Shown here in pieces: positions 1 through 7,723 of a stretch of DNA of 37,329 nucleotides. How positions within the stretch are numbered: the first letter of the stretch is position 1; every line of letters starts with the position of its first letter. The notes beneath the pieces were generated by a model. It was not told where the DNA came from, did no database searches, and was given only the letters and a program-made list of their open reading frames with translations. Source of the DNA: an uncultured Marivita sp. (GTDB lineage: Bacteria > Pseudomonadota > Alphaproteobacteria > Rhodobacterales > Rhodobacteraceae); assembly GCA_947503115.1 (NCBI GenBank), contig CANNCS010000030.1:1-37329 (forward strand). Direction: 5' to 3'. Made by a program: the position numbers and the translations under genes.

Positions 1-179
1 CCATGGAATCAGAGCGCGGGCGAGCTGGGAACCTCAGAAATCCCTAATGAGTCAGAAGCCAGCCCCTTTGGTATCAGAAACTTTTTACCGGCAATCCGGC
101 AATGCGCAACGGCTTTGCCCCTTGAACCTTCCGTCCGCACGGCACAGGTTCCAAAGCAACGAAGAACAGGAGACACTCG

Positions 180-2000
180 ATGCTGCGCACCCCGACCCCG
201 ACCTACGACGCCAACGCCCAAAGCGGCAGCAAAAATCTGGGGGATCTGCCGGAATGGGATCTCACTGATCTCTACCCCTCGGATGACGCCGCCGAACTAA
301 AGCGCGACCTCGATTGGCTGGAAGAGGCCTGCCGCAGCTTTGCCGCAGATTTCGAAGGCAAGCTGGCTGACCTACGCGCCGAAGAGTTCCTGTCTGCGAT
401 CCACCGCCACGAGAAGATCGAGAACATCGCGGGGCGCATCATGTCCTACGCGGGCCTGCGCTACTACCAGCTGACCACCGACGCCCAGCGCGCAAAGTTC
501 CTGTCAGACCATCAGGAAAAGATCACCATCTACACGACGCCACTGGTCTTTTTCACGCTTGAACTCAACCGCATCGAGGACGCAACCATCGACGCATTGT
601 TCAACGCCAACTCCGATCTTGCCCGCTATAAGCCCGCCATCCGCCGCATCCGTGCGATGAAGCCCTACCAACTGTCCGACGAGATGGAGAAATTCCTCCA
701 CGACATGGGCGTGGTCGGTGACGCGTGGGAACGCCTATTTGACGAAACCATCGCCGGTCTGGAATTCGAAGTGGATGGCGAGCCGCTTAATATCGAAGGC
801 ACGCTGAACCTGCTCACCGAGCAAGACCGGACAGTACGCGAAGCTGCCGCCAAAGAACTGGCCGCCGTCTTTGCCGAGAACATTAAGATTTTCGCCCGTG
901 TCCACAACACGCAGGCCAAAGAGAAAGAGGTGATGGACCGCTGGCGGGGCATGCCCACAGCCCAGACCGGACGCCACCTTAGCAACGATGTCGAACCCGA
1001 AGTGGTCGACGCCCTGCGCAACGCCGTGGTCGCCGCTTACCCCAAGCTGAGCCATCGCTACTATGAGCTCAAGCGCAAATGGCTGGGCCTAGACGTGATG
1101 CAGGTCTGGGACCGCAACGCCCCCCTGCCGATGGAAGCCACGCGCACTGTGGGCTGGGACGAAGCCGAACAGACCGTGATGAACGCCTATTCCGAATTCG
1201 ACCCCCGCATGGGTGACATCGCAGCGCCCTTCTTCACCAAAGGCTGGATCGACGCCGCAGTGAAACCCGGCAAGGCACCGGGCGCGTTCGCGCACCCCAC
1301 AGTGACCGACGTACACCCCTATGTGATGCTCAACTACCTCGGCAAACCGCGCGATGTGATGACTTTGGCGCACGAGCTGGGCCACGGCGTGCATCAGGTG
1401 CTGGCCGCCGAACAGGGCGAGATGCTCTCTTCCACGCCGCTTACGCTCGCGGAAACCGCCTCCGTCTTCGGTGAGATGCTCACCTTCCGCCGCATGCTCG
1501 ACAACGCCAAAGACAATGCCGAAAAGAAGGTGCTACTGGCAGGCAAGGTCGAAGACATGATCAACACGGTTGTGCGCCAGATCGCCTTCTACGACTTCGA
1601 ATGCAAACTACACGAGGCGCGCCGTGGCGGGGAACTGACCCCCGACGACATCAACGCGCTCTGGATGTCCGTGCAGGCGGAATCCCTCGGGCCAGCATTC
1701 GAGTTCATGGACGGGTACGAGACTTTCTGGGCCTATATTCCCCATTTCGTACATTCGCCCTTCTACGTCTACGCCTATGCCTTTGGCGACGGCCTCGTGA
1801 ACGCGCTCTACGCGGTTTACGAAGAAAATCCGGACGGGTTTCAGGACAAGTATTTCGACATGCTCAAGGCAGGTGGCTCGAAACACCACAAAGATTTGCT
1901 TGCACCTTTCGGCCTAGACGCAAGCGACCCGAAGTTCTGGGATAAGGGCCTGAGCATGATCTCTGGCTTCATCGACGAGTTGGAGGCGATGGAGGGCTGA
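180..2000 (+). CDS. pepF: Oligoendopeptidase F family metallopeptidase (M3)
   Basis: Cytoplasmic zinc oligopeptidase of family M3 that cleaves short peptides. The 606-residue length is normal for the PepF/M3B branch. The zinc motif HELGH is seen at residues 398-402, and the third metal ligand is expected at Glu425 in LAETAS. The C-terminal half has the helical M3 pattern, with repeated aromatic residues in the stretch around FWAYIPHFVHSPFYVY. The ATG at 180 follows AGGAGA with a 6-base spacer, which fixes the start. The gene is a single unit closed by a strong hairpin terminator just downstream. Family assignment is firm; peptide specificity cannot be read from the sequence. Confidence 0.95.
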   Translation: MLRTPTPTYDANAQSGSKNLGDLPEWDLTDLYPSDDAAELKRDLDWLEEACRSFAADFEGKLADLRAEEFLSAIHRHEKIENIAGRIMSYAGLRYYQLTTDAQRAKFLSDHQEKITIYTTPLVFFTLELNRIEDATIDALFNANSDLARYKPAIRRIRAMKPYQLSDEMEKFLHDMGVVGDAWERLFDETIAGLEFEVDGEPLNIEGTLNLLTEQDRTVREAAAKELAAVFAENIKIFARVHNTQAKEKEVMDRWRGMPTAQTGRHLSNDVEPEVVDALRNAVVAAYPKLSHRYYELKRKWLGLDVMQVWDRNAPLPMEATRTVGWDEAEQTVMNAYSEFDPRMGDIAAPFFTKGWIDAAVKPGKAPGAFAHPTVTDVHPYVMLNYLGKPRDVMTLAHELGHGVHQVLAAEQGEMLSSTPLTLAETASVFGEMLTFRRMLDNAKDNAEKKVLLAGKVEDMINTVVRQIAFYDFECKLHEARRGGELTPDDINALWMSVQAESLGPAFEFMDGYETFWAYIPHFVHSPFYVYAYAFGDGLVNALYAVYEENPDGFQDKYFDMLKAGGSKHHKDLLAPFGLDASDPKFWDKGLSMISGFIDELEAMEG

Positions 2001-2035
2001 CCCTCTGACACCATGCCGGTTCCGGTGTTGCGTGT

Positions 2036-2060
2036 GCATATTTGGAAAAAGAAGAAGCAG
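2036..2060 (+). repeat. Dispersed 24-base motif, copy A
   Basis: GCATATTT, two variable bases, then AAAAAGAAGAAGCA. Near-identical copies lie at 6567-6590 and 33557-33580. In this copy the A/G-rich part has become the left arm of the pepF terminator. Copies match at 22 or 23 of 24 positions. Confidence 0.75.
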
Positions 2061-2093
2061 GGGAAGTGCACCGTTCCCTGCTTCTTCTTTTTT
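2046..2093 (+). terminator. Rho-independent terminator of pepF
   Basis: The left arm AAAAAGAAGAAGCAGGGGAA (2046-2065) pairs with TTCCCTGCTTCTTCTTTTT (2075-2093 region) around a short GTGCACCG loop, with one bulged G. The 3' arm ends in a T run. The A/T-rich outer stem makes it usable from both strands, so it may also stop read-through from the convergent zinc-finger gene. Confidence 0.85.
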
Positions 2094-2215
2094 ATAAATA
2101 TGCCAGCGCCACGCTGCAGATTAACCTTAACGGATGATGAAAGCTTACGGAGGCCAATTCGCGTCAATCCCGAGCCGAAGGCGAGATATCCTGCGCGGGC
2201 AAAAGCCCGCACATT

Positions 2216-2485
2216 TTACTTCAATTGGCTGTCTTTCGACCCGCGCCAGTTGATGCCGCCACGCGACTTATATGCGCTGTCACGTTCTTGCTGACATTCG
2301 ATGCATAGCTTCACGCCAGGAATAGCCACACGGCGCTTTTCTGGGATGGGTTCTTCGCAATCAGCACAATGGGTCAGGCTTTCCCCCTGAGGTCCTCTGC
2401 GAGCCTTGAGGCGGGCCAGCTCATCGTTGATGGACACGTCGATCTGTTCCTGCACCGCGCCATCACGCGCCCAACCACCAGCCAT
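2216..2485 (-). CDS. Small DksA/TraR-type C4 zinc-finger protein
   Basis: An 89-residue protein with a C-terminal C4 zinc finger: Cys40-x2-Cys43 and Cys61-x2-Cys64, spaced as in the DksA/TraR finger. A helical N-terminal segment (about residues 10-30) precedes it. It is far shorter than true DksA (about 150 aa) and lacks the long coiled coil, so it belongs with the small YbiI/TraR-like proteins that may act at the RNA polymerase secondary channel. A longer frame reaches upstream, but the ATG at 2485 is preceded by GGAGGA with 8-base spacing and fits the family length. It is convergent with pepF. The class is clear; the function is inferred. Confidence 0.85.
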   Translation of the reverse strand: MAGGWARDGAVQEQIDVSINDELARLKARRGPQGESLTHCADCEEPIPEKRRVAIPGVKLCIECQQERDSAYKSRGGINWRGSKDSQLK

Positions 2486-2606
2486 TGGGTGTTCCTCCAC
2501 AAATCCTTCCGGAAAAATATGGGACGGAGACGCATGCCGCGCAAGGCTCTTGTCCCCCGCTCTCGAAGCCGCCATCCTGCAACCGGTCAGAACCCAGGAG
2601 GCCGCC

Positions 2607-3227
2607 ATGTCGGATCACAACCTTCAACAGGCCTACAGCATACGCGGCGCAACGGACGCCAAGGCGCTCTATGACGATTGGGCAGCGAGCTATGACAACA
2701 GTTTTAGCGAAAAGCATGGCTATATAGCGCCTCGCGAAATCGCAGCCGTGTTCCGCGCGCAAGACGCTGGCGATACCCCGGTGCTCGATATCGGAGCCGG
2801 AACCGGGCTTTTGGCAGAGAACCTGCCCGACTATGTGGTGGACGGGATCGATATTTCGCCAGCCATGCTCGATCAGGCTGCGATCAAAGGGCTTTACCGC
2901 AACCGCATCTGTGCCGACCTCACCCAGACACTACCAATGGCAGATGGCAGCTATGGCGGGTTTGTCTCAAGCGGCACCTTCACCCACGGCCATGTTGGAC
3001 CAGAGGTGTTTCCCGAACTGTTCCGCGTTGCGCGTCCGGGCGCACTGTTTGTCTGTGGCGTGATCCCACCCGTTTTCGATGGCGCGGGATTTGGGTCGCG
3101 TCTTGCGCTTTTTACCGCGCACCGGATGATCACCCCGGTCAGCTTCCATGACATTCCAATCTATGAAAACGCTGATCATGGCCACGCGCAGGATCGCGGA
3201 CTGGTCATGGTGTTCCGCAAACTCTGA
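2607..3227 (+). CDS. Class I SAM-dependent methyltransferase
   Basis: A 206-residue protein with the Rossmann SAM-binding motif I VLDIGAGTG at residues 59-67, an acidic strand-2 end (VDGIDIS) and a motif-IV-like segment after GFVSSGTFTHGHV. The N-terminal LYDDWAASYD matches the start of many small-molecule methyltransferases of the UbiE/Methyltransf_25 group. The chosen ATG follows AGGAGG with a 5-base gap; the longer upstream reading crosses the divergent zinc-finger promoter and is rejected. It lies 51 bases before the peroxidase-like gene on the same strand and may share a transcript. The substrate is unknown. Confidence 0.88.
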   Translation: MSDHNLQQAYSIRGATDAKALYDDWAASYDNSFSEKHGYIAPREIAAVFRAQDAGDTPVLDIGAGTGLLAENLPDYVVDGIDISPAMLDQAAIKGLYRNRICADLTQTLPMADGSYGGFVSSGTFTHGHVGPEVFPELFRVARPGALFVCGVIPPVFDGAGFGSRLALFTAHRMITPVSFHDIPIYENADHGHAQDRGLVMVFRKL

Positions 3228-3278
3228 GTCTTTCCTTTGCTCTGTATGCGCCTAACTTCTGCAGCAAGGAGAGATAAT

Positions 3279-3797
3279 ATGCGTACCATCCTCACGGCTT
3301 TTTTTGTGTGCATCGCATCACTGGCGAACGCCGCGATGACCAGCTTTACCTTCCAGTCGATAGACGGGGGCGATATCGACCTCGCGCAGTGGCGCGGACA
3401 ACCGGTATTGGTTGTGAACACCGCATCGCGCTGTGGTTACACCCGGCAATATGACGGACTTCAAGAGCTTTACGACATGTACCGCGCACGCGGTCTCGTC
3501 GTGTTGGCGATCCCGTCCAACGATTTCAAGCAAGAACTGGCCAGCGATGAAGACGTGAAGGATTTCTGTGAAGTTAATTTCGGCTTGGATTTCCCGATGT
3601 CCACCATCACGTCGATCCGCGGCGAGGCAGCGCACCCGTTCTATAGATGGCTCGAGGCCGAGGCCGGGTTCACCCCGCGCTGGAACTTCAACAAAGTACT
3701 GATTGCGCCCGACGGCCGCGTGGCCGCGACATTCGGGTCGAACGCGCGGCCGATGTCGCGGACGGTGACCTCGGCGATCACCGCCCTGCTGGACTGA
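3279..3797 (+). CDS. Secreted glutathione-peroxidase-like thiol peroxidase
   Basis: A 172-residue GPx-fold protein. Residues 1-18 look like a Sec signal peptide ending in ANA, so the enzyme probably works in the periplasm. The peroxidatic cysteine is Cys52 in NTASRCGYT, and the Trp-Asn pair of the active site is present as WNF (135-137). The position that normally carries the catalytic Gln (SNQF) reads SNDF here, with Asp82. A second cysteine, Cys97, could be a resolving residue. The start was chosen by the AAGGAGA site at 3267-3273 and the signal peptide. Its stop abuts that of the convergent ydcH gene: both stops lie in one TGATCA. Peroxide reduction by thioredoxin or glutathione is inferred from the family. 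Confidence 0.88.
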   Translation: MRTILTAFFVCIASLANAAMTSFTFQSIDGGDIDLAQWRGQPVLVVNTASRCGYTRQYDGLQELYDMYRARGLVVLAIPSNDFKQELASDEDVKDFCEVNFGLDFPMSTITSIRGEAAHPFYRWLEAEAGFTPRWNFNKVLIAPDGRVAATFGSNARPMSRTVTSAITALLD

Positions 3798-4034
3798 TCA
3801 CTTCTGGAGATAGCTCCAGATCTCGTCCTTTAACAAACCACGTTTTTTGCGCAGTTCGTTTTCAGAAAGCCCTTCCATCGGCTCTACATTGGTTTCAGCG
3901 CGGTGAATGCTGCGATTGATCTCATGGTAGCTGTCGAACAGCTTGGCGAAATGCGTATCAGATTGCTTCAATGCGCTCATCTGCTCAACGTGATCCGGGA
4001 ATTCCTCGGCCAATTCATGCGGTGTATGTGACAT
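3798..4034 (-). CDS. YdcH/DUF465 family small protein
   Basis: A 78-residue, mostly helical, charged protein of the YdcH (DUF465) family. The pattern of an acidic N-terminal helix, then HxEINRxIHRxE, then LKKxR/LRKKRGxLKDEI at the C-terminus is recognisable. The family has no established biochemical role. The ATG is preceded by AGGAGAGGAG about 8 bases upstream. The promoter region holds an FNR-like palindrome (4095-4108), suggesting oxygen-responsive expression. Its TGA and the convergent peroxidase TGA share the palindrome TGATCA. Confidence 0.85.
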   Translation of the reverse strand: MSHTPHELAEEFPDHVEQMSALKQSDTHFAKLFDSYHEINRSIHRAETNVEPMEGLSENELRKKRGLLKDEIWSYLQK

Positions 4035-4094
4035 GGAACCACTCCTCTCCTGATGTCTTCAGAGTGAAACTGTCAGAGAAATACATCATTCACT

Positions 4095-4108
4095 TTGACC
4101 CGGATCAA
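4095..4108 (-). promoter_or_regulatory. FNR-like operator
   Basis: The sequence TTGAC-CCGG-ATCAA (plus strand) differs at one position from the FNR/FnrL consensus TTGAT-N4-ATCAA. It sits 61-74 bases upstream of the ydcH start and downstream of the thermonuclease stop, the right place to control ydcH. No convincing -10 was found at class II spacing. Confidence 0.5.
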
Positions 4109-4115
4109 ACCGCAA

Positions 4116-4855
4116 TCAATTCCGCGCTTTTCTCCACCCTGCGGCACGCGCTTCTGCTTCGGAACAGAACCAGCGTTCCCCCTTTGTCGGAGAGATCCGG
4201 GTCTTTGAGTAGAACTCTTGCCCCGGAACATGATAAATCCGTTCGCCGCTGCTGAGACTGATATTGCCTTTGATGGTGCAGTTGGAATTGACAATGTTGG
4301 GGAACCTGCTGCGTTTGGTCGGTTTGCCGCGATTCACAGTGACAGTTTTTGCCCCTGTGTTCTGCGCCAAGGTGGTGGGCCGCGCCTGTGCACGAGCGCT
4401 GATCGGAATGCCGCCGGAGACATGATCCCAGTGCCATGCAGCCCGCGCCCGTTTACGGCTGCGCCCTTCTCTACAAGATCGTAGTCCATCCCATATTGCC
4501 GGTAGGCAAAGGCCAAACCGTCGCTGACCAATCGCTCGCCAACATCTTGTCCGTCGACGCTGCATTTGGCCACCGTGCGCCCATAACGATCGGTGTCGGT
4601 TGCAACGCAAATCGCAGACCGGCCTTCGTACATCTGGCGCGTCTTGTTGCGGACCCAGTCGCCACAGGCCCAGGCCGGACTGTTGGCATCGCCGCACATC
4701 TGGTCAGTTTCCGGCGCGTCGATGGCATGTAGACGCACCGTCGTTCCGTCAATCTTGAACGTGTCCCCATCCACAACATGGATGGTGCCGCTCGGTCCGG
4801 CCGTCACAGGGTTGGCGAGAATCAGCGCCGCGGTGAAAAAAAGGTGTCTTAACAT
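4116..4855 (-). pseudogene. Thermonuclease (SNase-like) gene split by a frameshift
   Basis: The first part (4855 down to about 4400) encodes a signal peptide and an SNase domain with VDGDTF, RLHAIDAPE and DRYGRTVAK, the metal-site and catalytic segments of staphylococcal-type nucleases. Reading that frame through gives a low-quality tail that stops at 4334. The missing C-terminal part, with CTIKGNIS, GERIYHVPGQ and GERWFCSEAEARAAGWR, continues in the neighbouring frame to the stop at 4116. This tail is familiar from secreted thermonucleases of the group. The switch falls after MSPAAFR near 4400-4410 and needs a -1 shift, as if one base were lost. No slippery heptamer or homopolymer is seen, so mutation or sequencing error is likelier than programmed frameshifting. 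The ATG at 4855 was preferred over the upstream TTG at 4876 because it starts the signal peptide. Confidence 0.75.
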
Positions 4856-4913
4856 TCCGTAAATATGTGCAGCCAAAAATGGCCAAACAATGGAAAGCGT
4901 TAAGAGCGGTTAA

Positions 4914-6419
4914 TTATTCTCCACGCGGAAAGCGCTGACCCTCTTCCAGAACGTTCAGATCCATATGATTGCGCATAAATCGTTCGGACGCATCCCGCAG
5001 CGGTTGGTAATCCCACGGATAATATCCGCCCTGCCGAAGCGCTTCGTAGACCACCCAGCGTTTGGCCTGCGACGCCCGCACATCTGCATCGAAACGCGCC
5101 AAATCCCAACGCGCTTCGGACTTCGCGCGCAGCGTCTGCACCGTGCCCTGGTGGTCAGGGTGATCGGCAAGATTGGTCAATTCGTGCGGATCAGCCTCCA
5201 GATCGAAAAGCTGATCTGGGTCCAACGCACAACGGTTGTACTTCCACTTGCCGTAGCGCAGCGACACCAAAGGCGCATACGAAGCCTCGGCCGCGTATTC
5301 CATCGCCACTGGGCTGGTCCGCTCTGTGCCCTGCCCCAAGGGCACCAGCGATTCCCCTATGGTCCACGGCATCACCTCGTCCATGCTTACCCCGGCTAAA
5401 GCACAAAGCGTCGGGCATACGTCAATGGTCGAAACCGGATCGGTCACCACCCCCGGCGCCATGTCAGGGGCGGAGATCATCAGCGGCACCCTCGCCGAGC
5501 CTTCGTAGAAGCACATCTTGAACCACAAACCACGCTCGCCCAGCATGTCGCCGTGATCCGATACGAAAAGGATGATCGCCTCCTGCTGCGTGTCCTCGAG
5601 CACTTGTAGAATTTCCCCGATCTTGTCGTCGAGATACGAAATATTGGCGAAATAGGCCCTGCGCGATTTGCGGATGTCGTCTTCTGTGATGTCAAAATTG
5701 CGCCAATCATTAGCGTCGAAGATGCGCTTGGCGTGCGGGTCGTGATCTTCATACGCCATCGCAGGGATCTCGGGTAGAAGATGCGCGCAATCCTCGTACA
5801 AATCCCAGTATTTCCTCCGCGCCACATAGGGATCATGGGGATGGGTGAAACTTGCCGTCAGGCACCAAGGGCGGTCGTCCTTGCCGCGCGCGAGATCGTA
5901 CAGCGCGAGTTTGGTCTGGTAGGCGACTTCATCGTCATACTCGAGCTGGTTGGTGATCTCAGCCACCCCTGCCCCCGTGACCGAACCCATGTTGTGATAC
6001 CACCAGTCAATGCGCTCTCCCGGCTTGCGGTAGTCCGGCGTCCAACCGAAATCCGCTGGATAGATGTCAGTGGTCAGACGCGTTTCAAACCCGTGTAACT
6101 GGTCAGGGCCGACAAAATGCATTTTTCCAGACAGCGCAGTGTAATACCCCGCCCGGCGCAGGTGGTGCGCATAAGTCGGGATCGACGACGGAAATTCAGC
6201 GGCGTTGTCATAGACACCCGTGGCCGAAGGCAATTGCCCCGACATGAACGCCGCCCGCCCCGGCGCACAAAGCGGGCTTGCAGTGTAGGCGTTTTGAAAC
6301 CGGGTCGAGCGGGCTGCCAGTTTCTTGAGGTTGGGCGCATGTAGCCAATCGACGGGACCATCCGGAAATAGAGTGCCATTGAGCTGGTCCACCATCAGAA
6401 TCAGAATGTTCGGCTGCAT
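4914..6419 (-). CDS. betC: Choline-sulfatase
   Basis: A 501-residue type I sulfatase that hydrolyses choline-O-sulfate to choline and sulfate. The formylglycine motif C51-A-P-G-R is seen in SPLCAPGRAAFMSG, so an FGE-type maturation enzyme is needed. Metal residues are visible in MVDQLNG and SDHGDMLGERG. Long blocks such as YDNAAEFPSSIPTYAHHLRRAGYYTALSGKMH match the well-known rhizobial BetC family closely (from memory). The start at 6419 follows AAGGGA and begins with the family-typical PNILILMVDQ; an upstream in-frame ATG is rejected. No betA, betB, betI or transporter gene is adjacent, so it is a stand-alone copy here, 58 bases from the thermonuclease remnant. Confidence 0.94.
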   Translation of the reverse strand: MQPNILILMVDQLNGTLFPDGPVDWLHAPNLKKLAARSTRFQNAYTASPLCAPGRAAFMSGQLPSATGVYDNAAEFPSSIPTYAHHLRRAGYYTALSGKMHFVGPDQLHGFETRLTTDIYPADFGWTPDYRKPGERIDWWYHNMGSVTGAGVAEITNQLEYDDEVAYQTKLALYDLARGKDDRPWCLTASFTHPHDPYVARRKYWDLYEDCAHLLPEIPAMAYEDHDPHAKRIFDANDWRNFDITEDDIRKSRRAYFANISYLDDKIGEILQVLEDTQQEAIILFVSDHGDMLGERGLWFKMCFYEGSARVPLMISAPDMAPGVVTDPVSTIDVCPTLCALAGVSMDEVMPWTIGESLVPLGQGTERTSPVAMEYAAEASYAPLVSLRYGKWKYNRCALDPDQLFDLEADPHELTNLADHPDHQGTVQTLRAKSEARWDLARFDADVRASQAKRWVVYEALRQGGYYPWDYQPLRDASERFMRNHMDLNVLEEGQRFPRGE

Positions 6420-6530
6420 GATCGTTCCCTTGCGCTGGTTTCGCGCGACACTGGTGTGATCAAGGAGCAGCGTCAATCCGGGGCGTGCGAAGATACATCA
6501 ACGCCTCTTCGCATTTCAGCGACTGGAACC

Positions 6531-6590
6531 GGGGGCCAGCCCCCGTCGCCTGCGGCGACTTCCCCGGCATATTTTCAAAAAGAAGAAGCT
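6531..6590 (+). repeat. Composite hairpin repeat with 24-base motif, copy B
   Basis: Order on the plus strand: hairpin GGGGGC-CA-GCCCCC (6531-6544), hairpin GTCGCC-TGC-GGCGAC (6545-6559), TTCCCCG, then GCATATTTTCAAAAAGAAGA and onward (6567-6590). The same architecture, lacking the A/G-rich tail, occurs inverted at 20197-20247. It lies between the metallo-beta-lactamase-fold gene and betC and may end transcription of the former on the minus strand. Confidence 0.75.
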
Positions 6591-6649
6591 CAGGTCGGCA
6601 GCCCCACACAGCCTTCCTCAGAGGTTAGGCCACTGTCTCGGACCAGTTC

Positions 6650-7597
6650 TCACTCCCACTCCATCTCTTCAAACACTCGTCCTGCGTTCTTGGTCGCCAG
6701 TTCTTCGAACGTGTCGAGGTGTTCCCAGTTCGATTGGTCGACGTAGTAGGCACTGGCCAGATCGCCGCCCTCTTCGATATGCGCCCCGATCTTGGCGCGC
6801 AGATCGGTGATGTAGTCCGAGGTGTAGCGCGTCACCTGCGCCATGTTGGTCGGGTGGCCGTGACCGGGGATCACATAGGTAGCGCCCAGCGCGGTGAACG
6901 GGCCGTCGAAGGTTTCGATCCACGCGTCCGTGTCGGTTTCCGGGAAGATCGGCGGCATCCGTTCATGGAACGCGATATCCCCCGCGATCACGATACCCCA
7001 TTGTGGAATCCACACCTGCACATCACCCGGATCATGCGCCGGGCCAAGGTGCAGAACTTCCAGGGTCACATCACCCATTTCAACCAGATGCCGGTCCGAG
7101 AAGCTTAAGTTCGGAACAACCACTTCGGTGCCTTCGGCCTTGTCCCGATTATAGCGCTGCATCCCCTGCAGGATGAAGTCACCGTCCTGTTCCACCACAG
7201 CAATCGCATCCTCATGGGCAAGGATATCCACCCCAAGGCCAGCCCAGTAGGAGTTGCCCAGCATCGCGTGGCCCTGAGCATTTTCGTTGATGACCAGCTT
7301 TACTGGCTGATCGGTGATCGCTTTGATTTCGTCATGCAGTGCCTTGGCAAGTCGTGCCGACGCACCGCCATTGATCACCACAACCCCATCCCCCGTCAAC
7401 ACAAAGCTCAGATTGTTGTTGTGGCCGGAATTCTCATAGGTCGGCGGCGCGGTGGCCCCGATGGCCGAAAACACATGAGGGATCACTTCGACCGGTTTGT
7501 CATAGAGTTCCGACTGCGGGTACTTGTCGGCAATGTCTTCGTGTGCGTGCGCAAAGCTGGCGGCCAGGCCAGCGGCAACGATCAGGGTCAGTCGCAT
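6650..7597 (-). CDS. Secreted metallo-beta-lactamase-fold protein with degenerate metal motif
   Basis: A 315-residue protein with a signal peptide (about residues 1-18, ending AHA) followed by an MBL fold. The usual HxHxDH segment is replaced by NENAQGH (104-110): only the final His is kept. Downstream MBL landmarks remain: GPAHDPGDV (His188), AGDIAFHERMPP (Asp207) and PGHGHPT (His246). The layout with two- and three-residue insertions resembles the SoxH/quinoprotein-relay type of periplasmic MBL proteins. The start is supported by GAGGAG 7 bases upstream. It is divergent from the SDR-kynA-kynU operon across a 126-base region. The activity is unknown, and a one-metal or non-hydrolytic role is possible. 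Confidence 0.85.
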   Translation of the reverse strand: MRLTLIVAAGLAASFAHAHEDIADKYPQSELYDKPVEVIPHVFSAIGATAPPTYENSGHNNNLSFVLTGDGVVVINGGASARLAKALHDEIKAITDQPVKLVINENAQGHAMLGNSYWAGLGVDILAHEDAIAVVEQDGDFILQGMQRYNRDKAEGTEVVVPNLSFSDRHLVEMGDVTLEVLHLGPAHDPGDVQVWIPQWGIVIAGDIAFHERMPPIFPETDTDAWIETFDGPFTALGATYVIPGHGHPTNMAQVTRYTSDYITDLRAKIGAHIEEGGDLASAYYVDQSNWEHLDTFEELATKNAGRVFEEMEWE

Positions 7598-7723
7598 GTT
7601 GGTCTCCTCATGTTGCGTTCACATTCACGAACACGAATGAGAAAAGCAAGCCCTCGCATGTGGGCCATCTTGCCACTGGCGATCAGACCTATACGGTCAC
7701 GCCAAAAGGGTATGGGAGGCGAC
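7598..7723. promoter_or_regulatory. Divergent promoter region, MBL-fold gene / SDR-kynA-kynU
   Basis: This 126-base gap must hold promoters for both directions. An interleaved inverted repeat is visible at about 7618-7639 (GTTC...GAAC and CATTC...GAATG). I could not assign clear -35/-10 hexamers. Operator status is speculative. Confidence 0.35.

Noticed and set aside
2195-2210. Hairpin GCGGGC-AAAA-GCCCGC after the zinc-finger gene as a terminator
   Set aside because: Only 6 bp and no T run on the minus strand; too weak to call.
4395-4415. Programmed -1 frameshifting in the thermonuclease gene
   Set aside because: No slippery heptamer or homopolymer at the frame junction; simple base loss is a better explanation.
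7214-7723. N-terminal extension of the SDR frame across the MBL gene
   Set aside because: Would overlap a well-supported divergent gene; the internal ATG has GGGAGG and begins the SDR fold directly.
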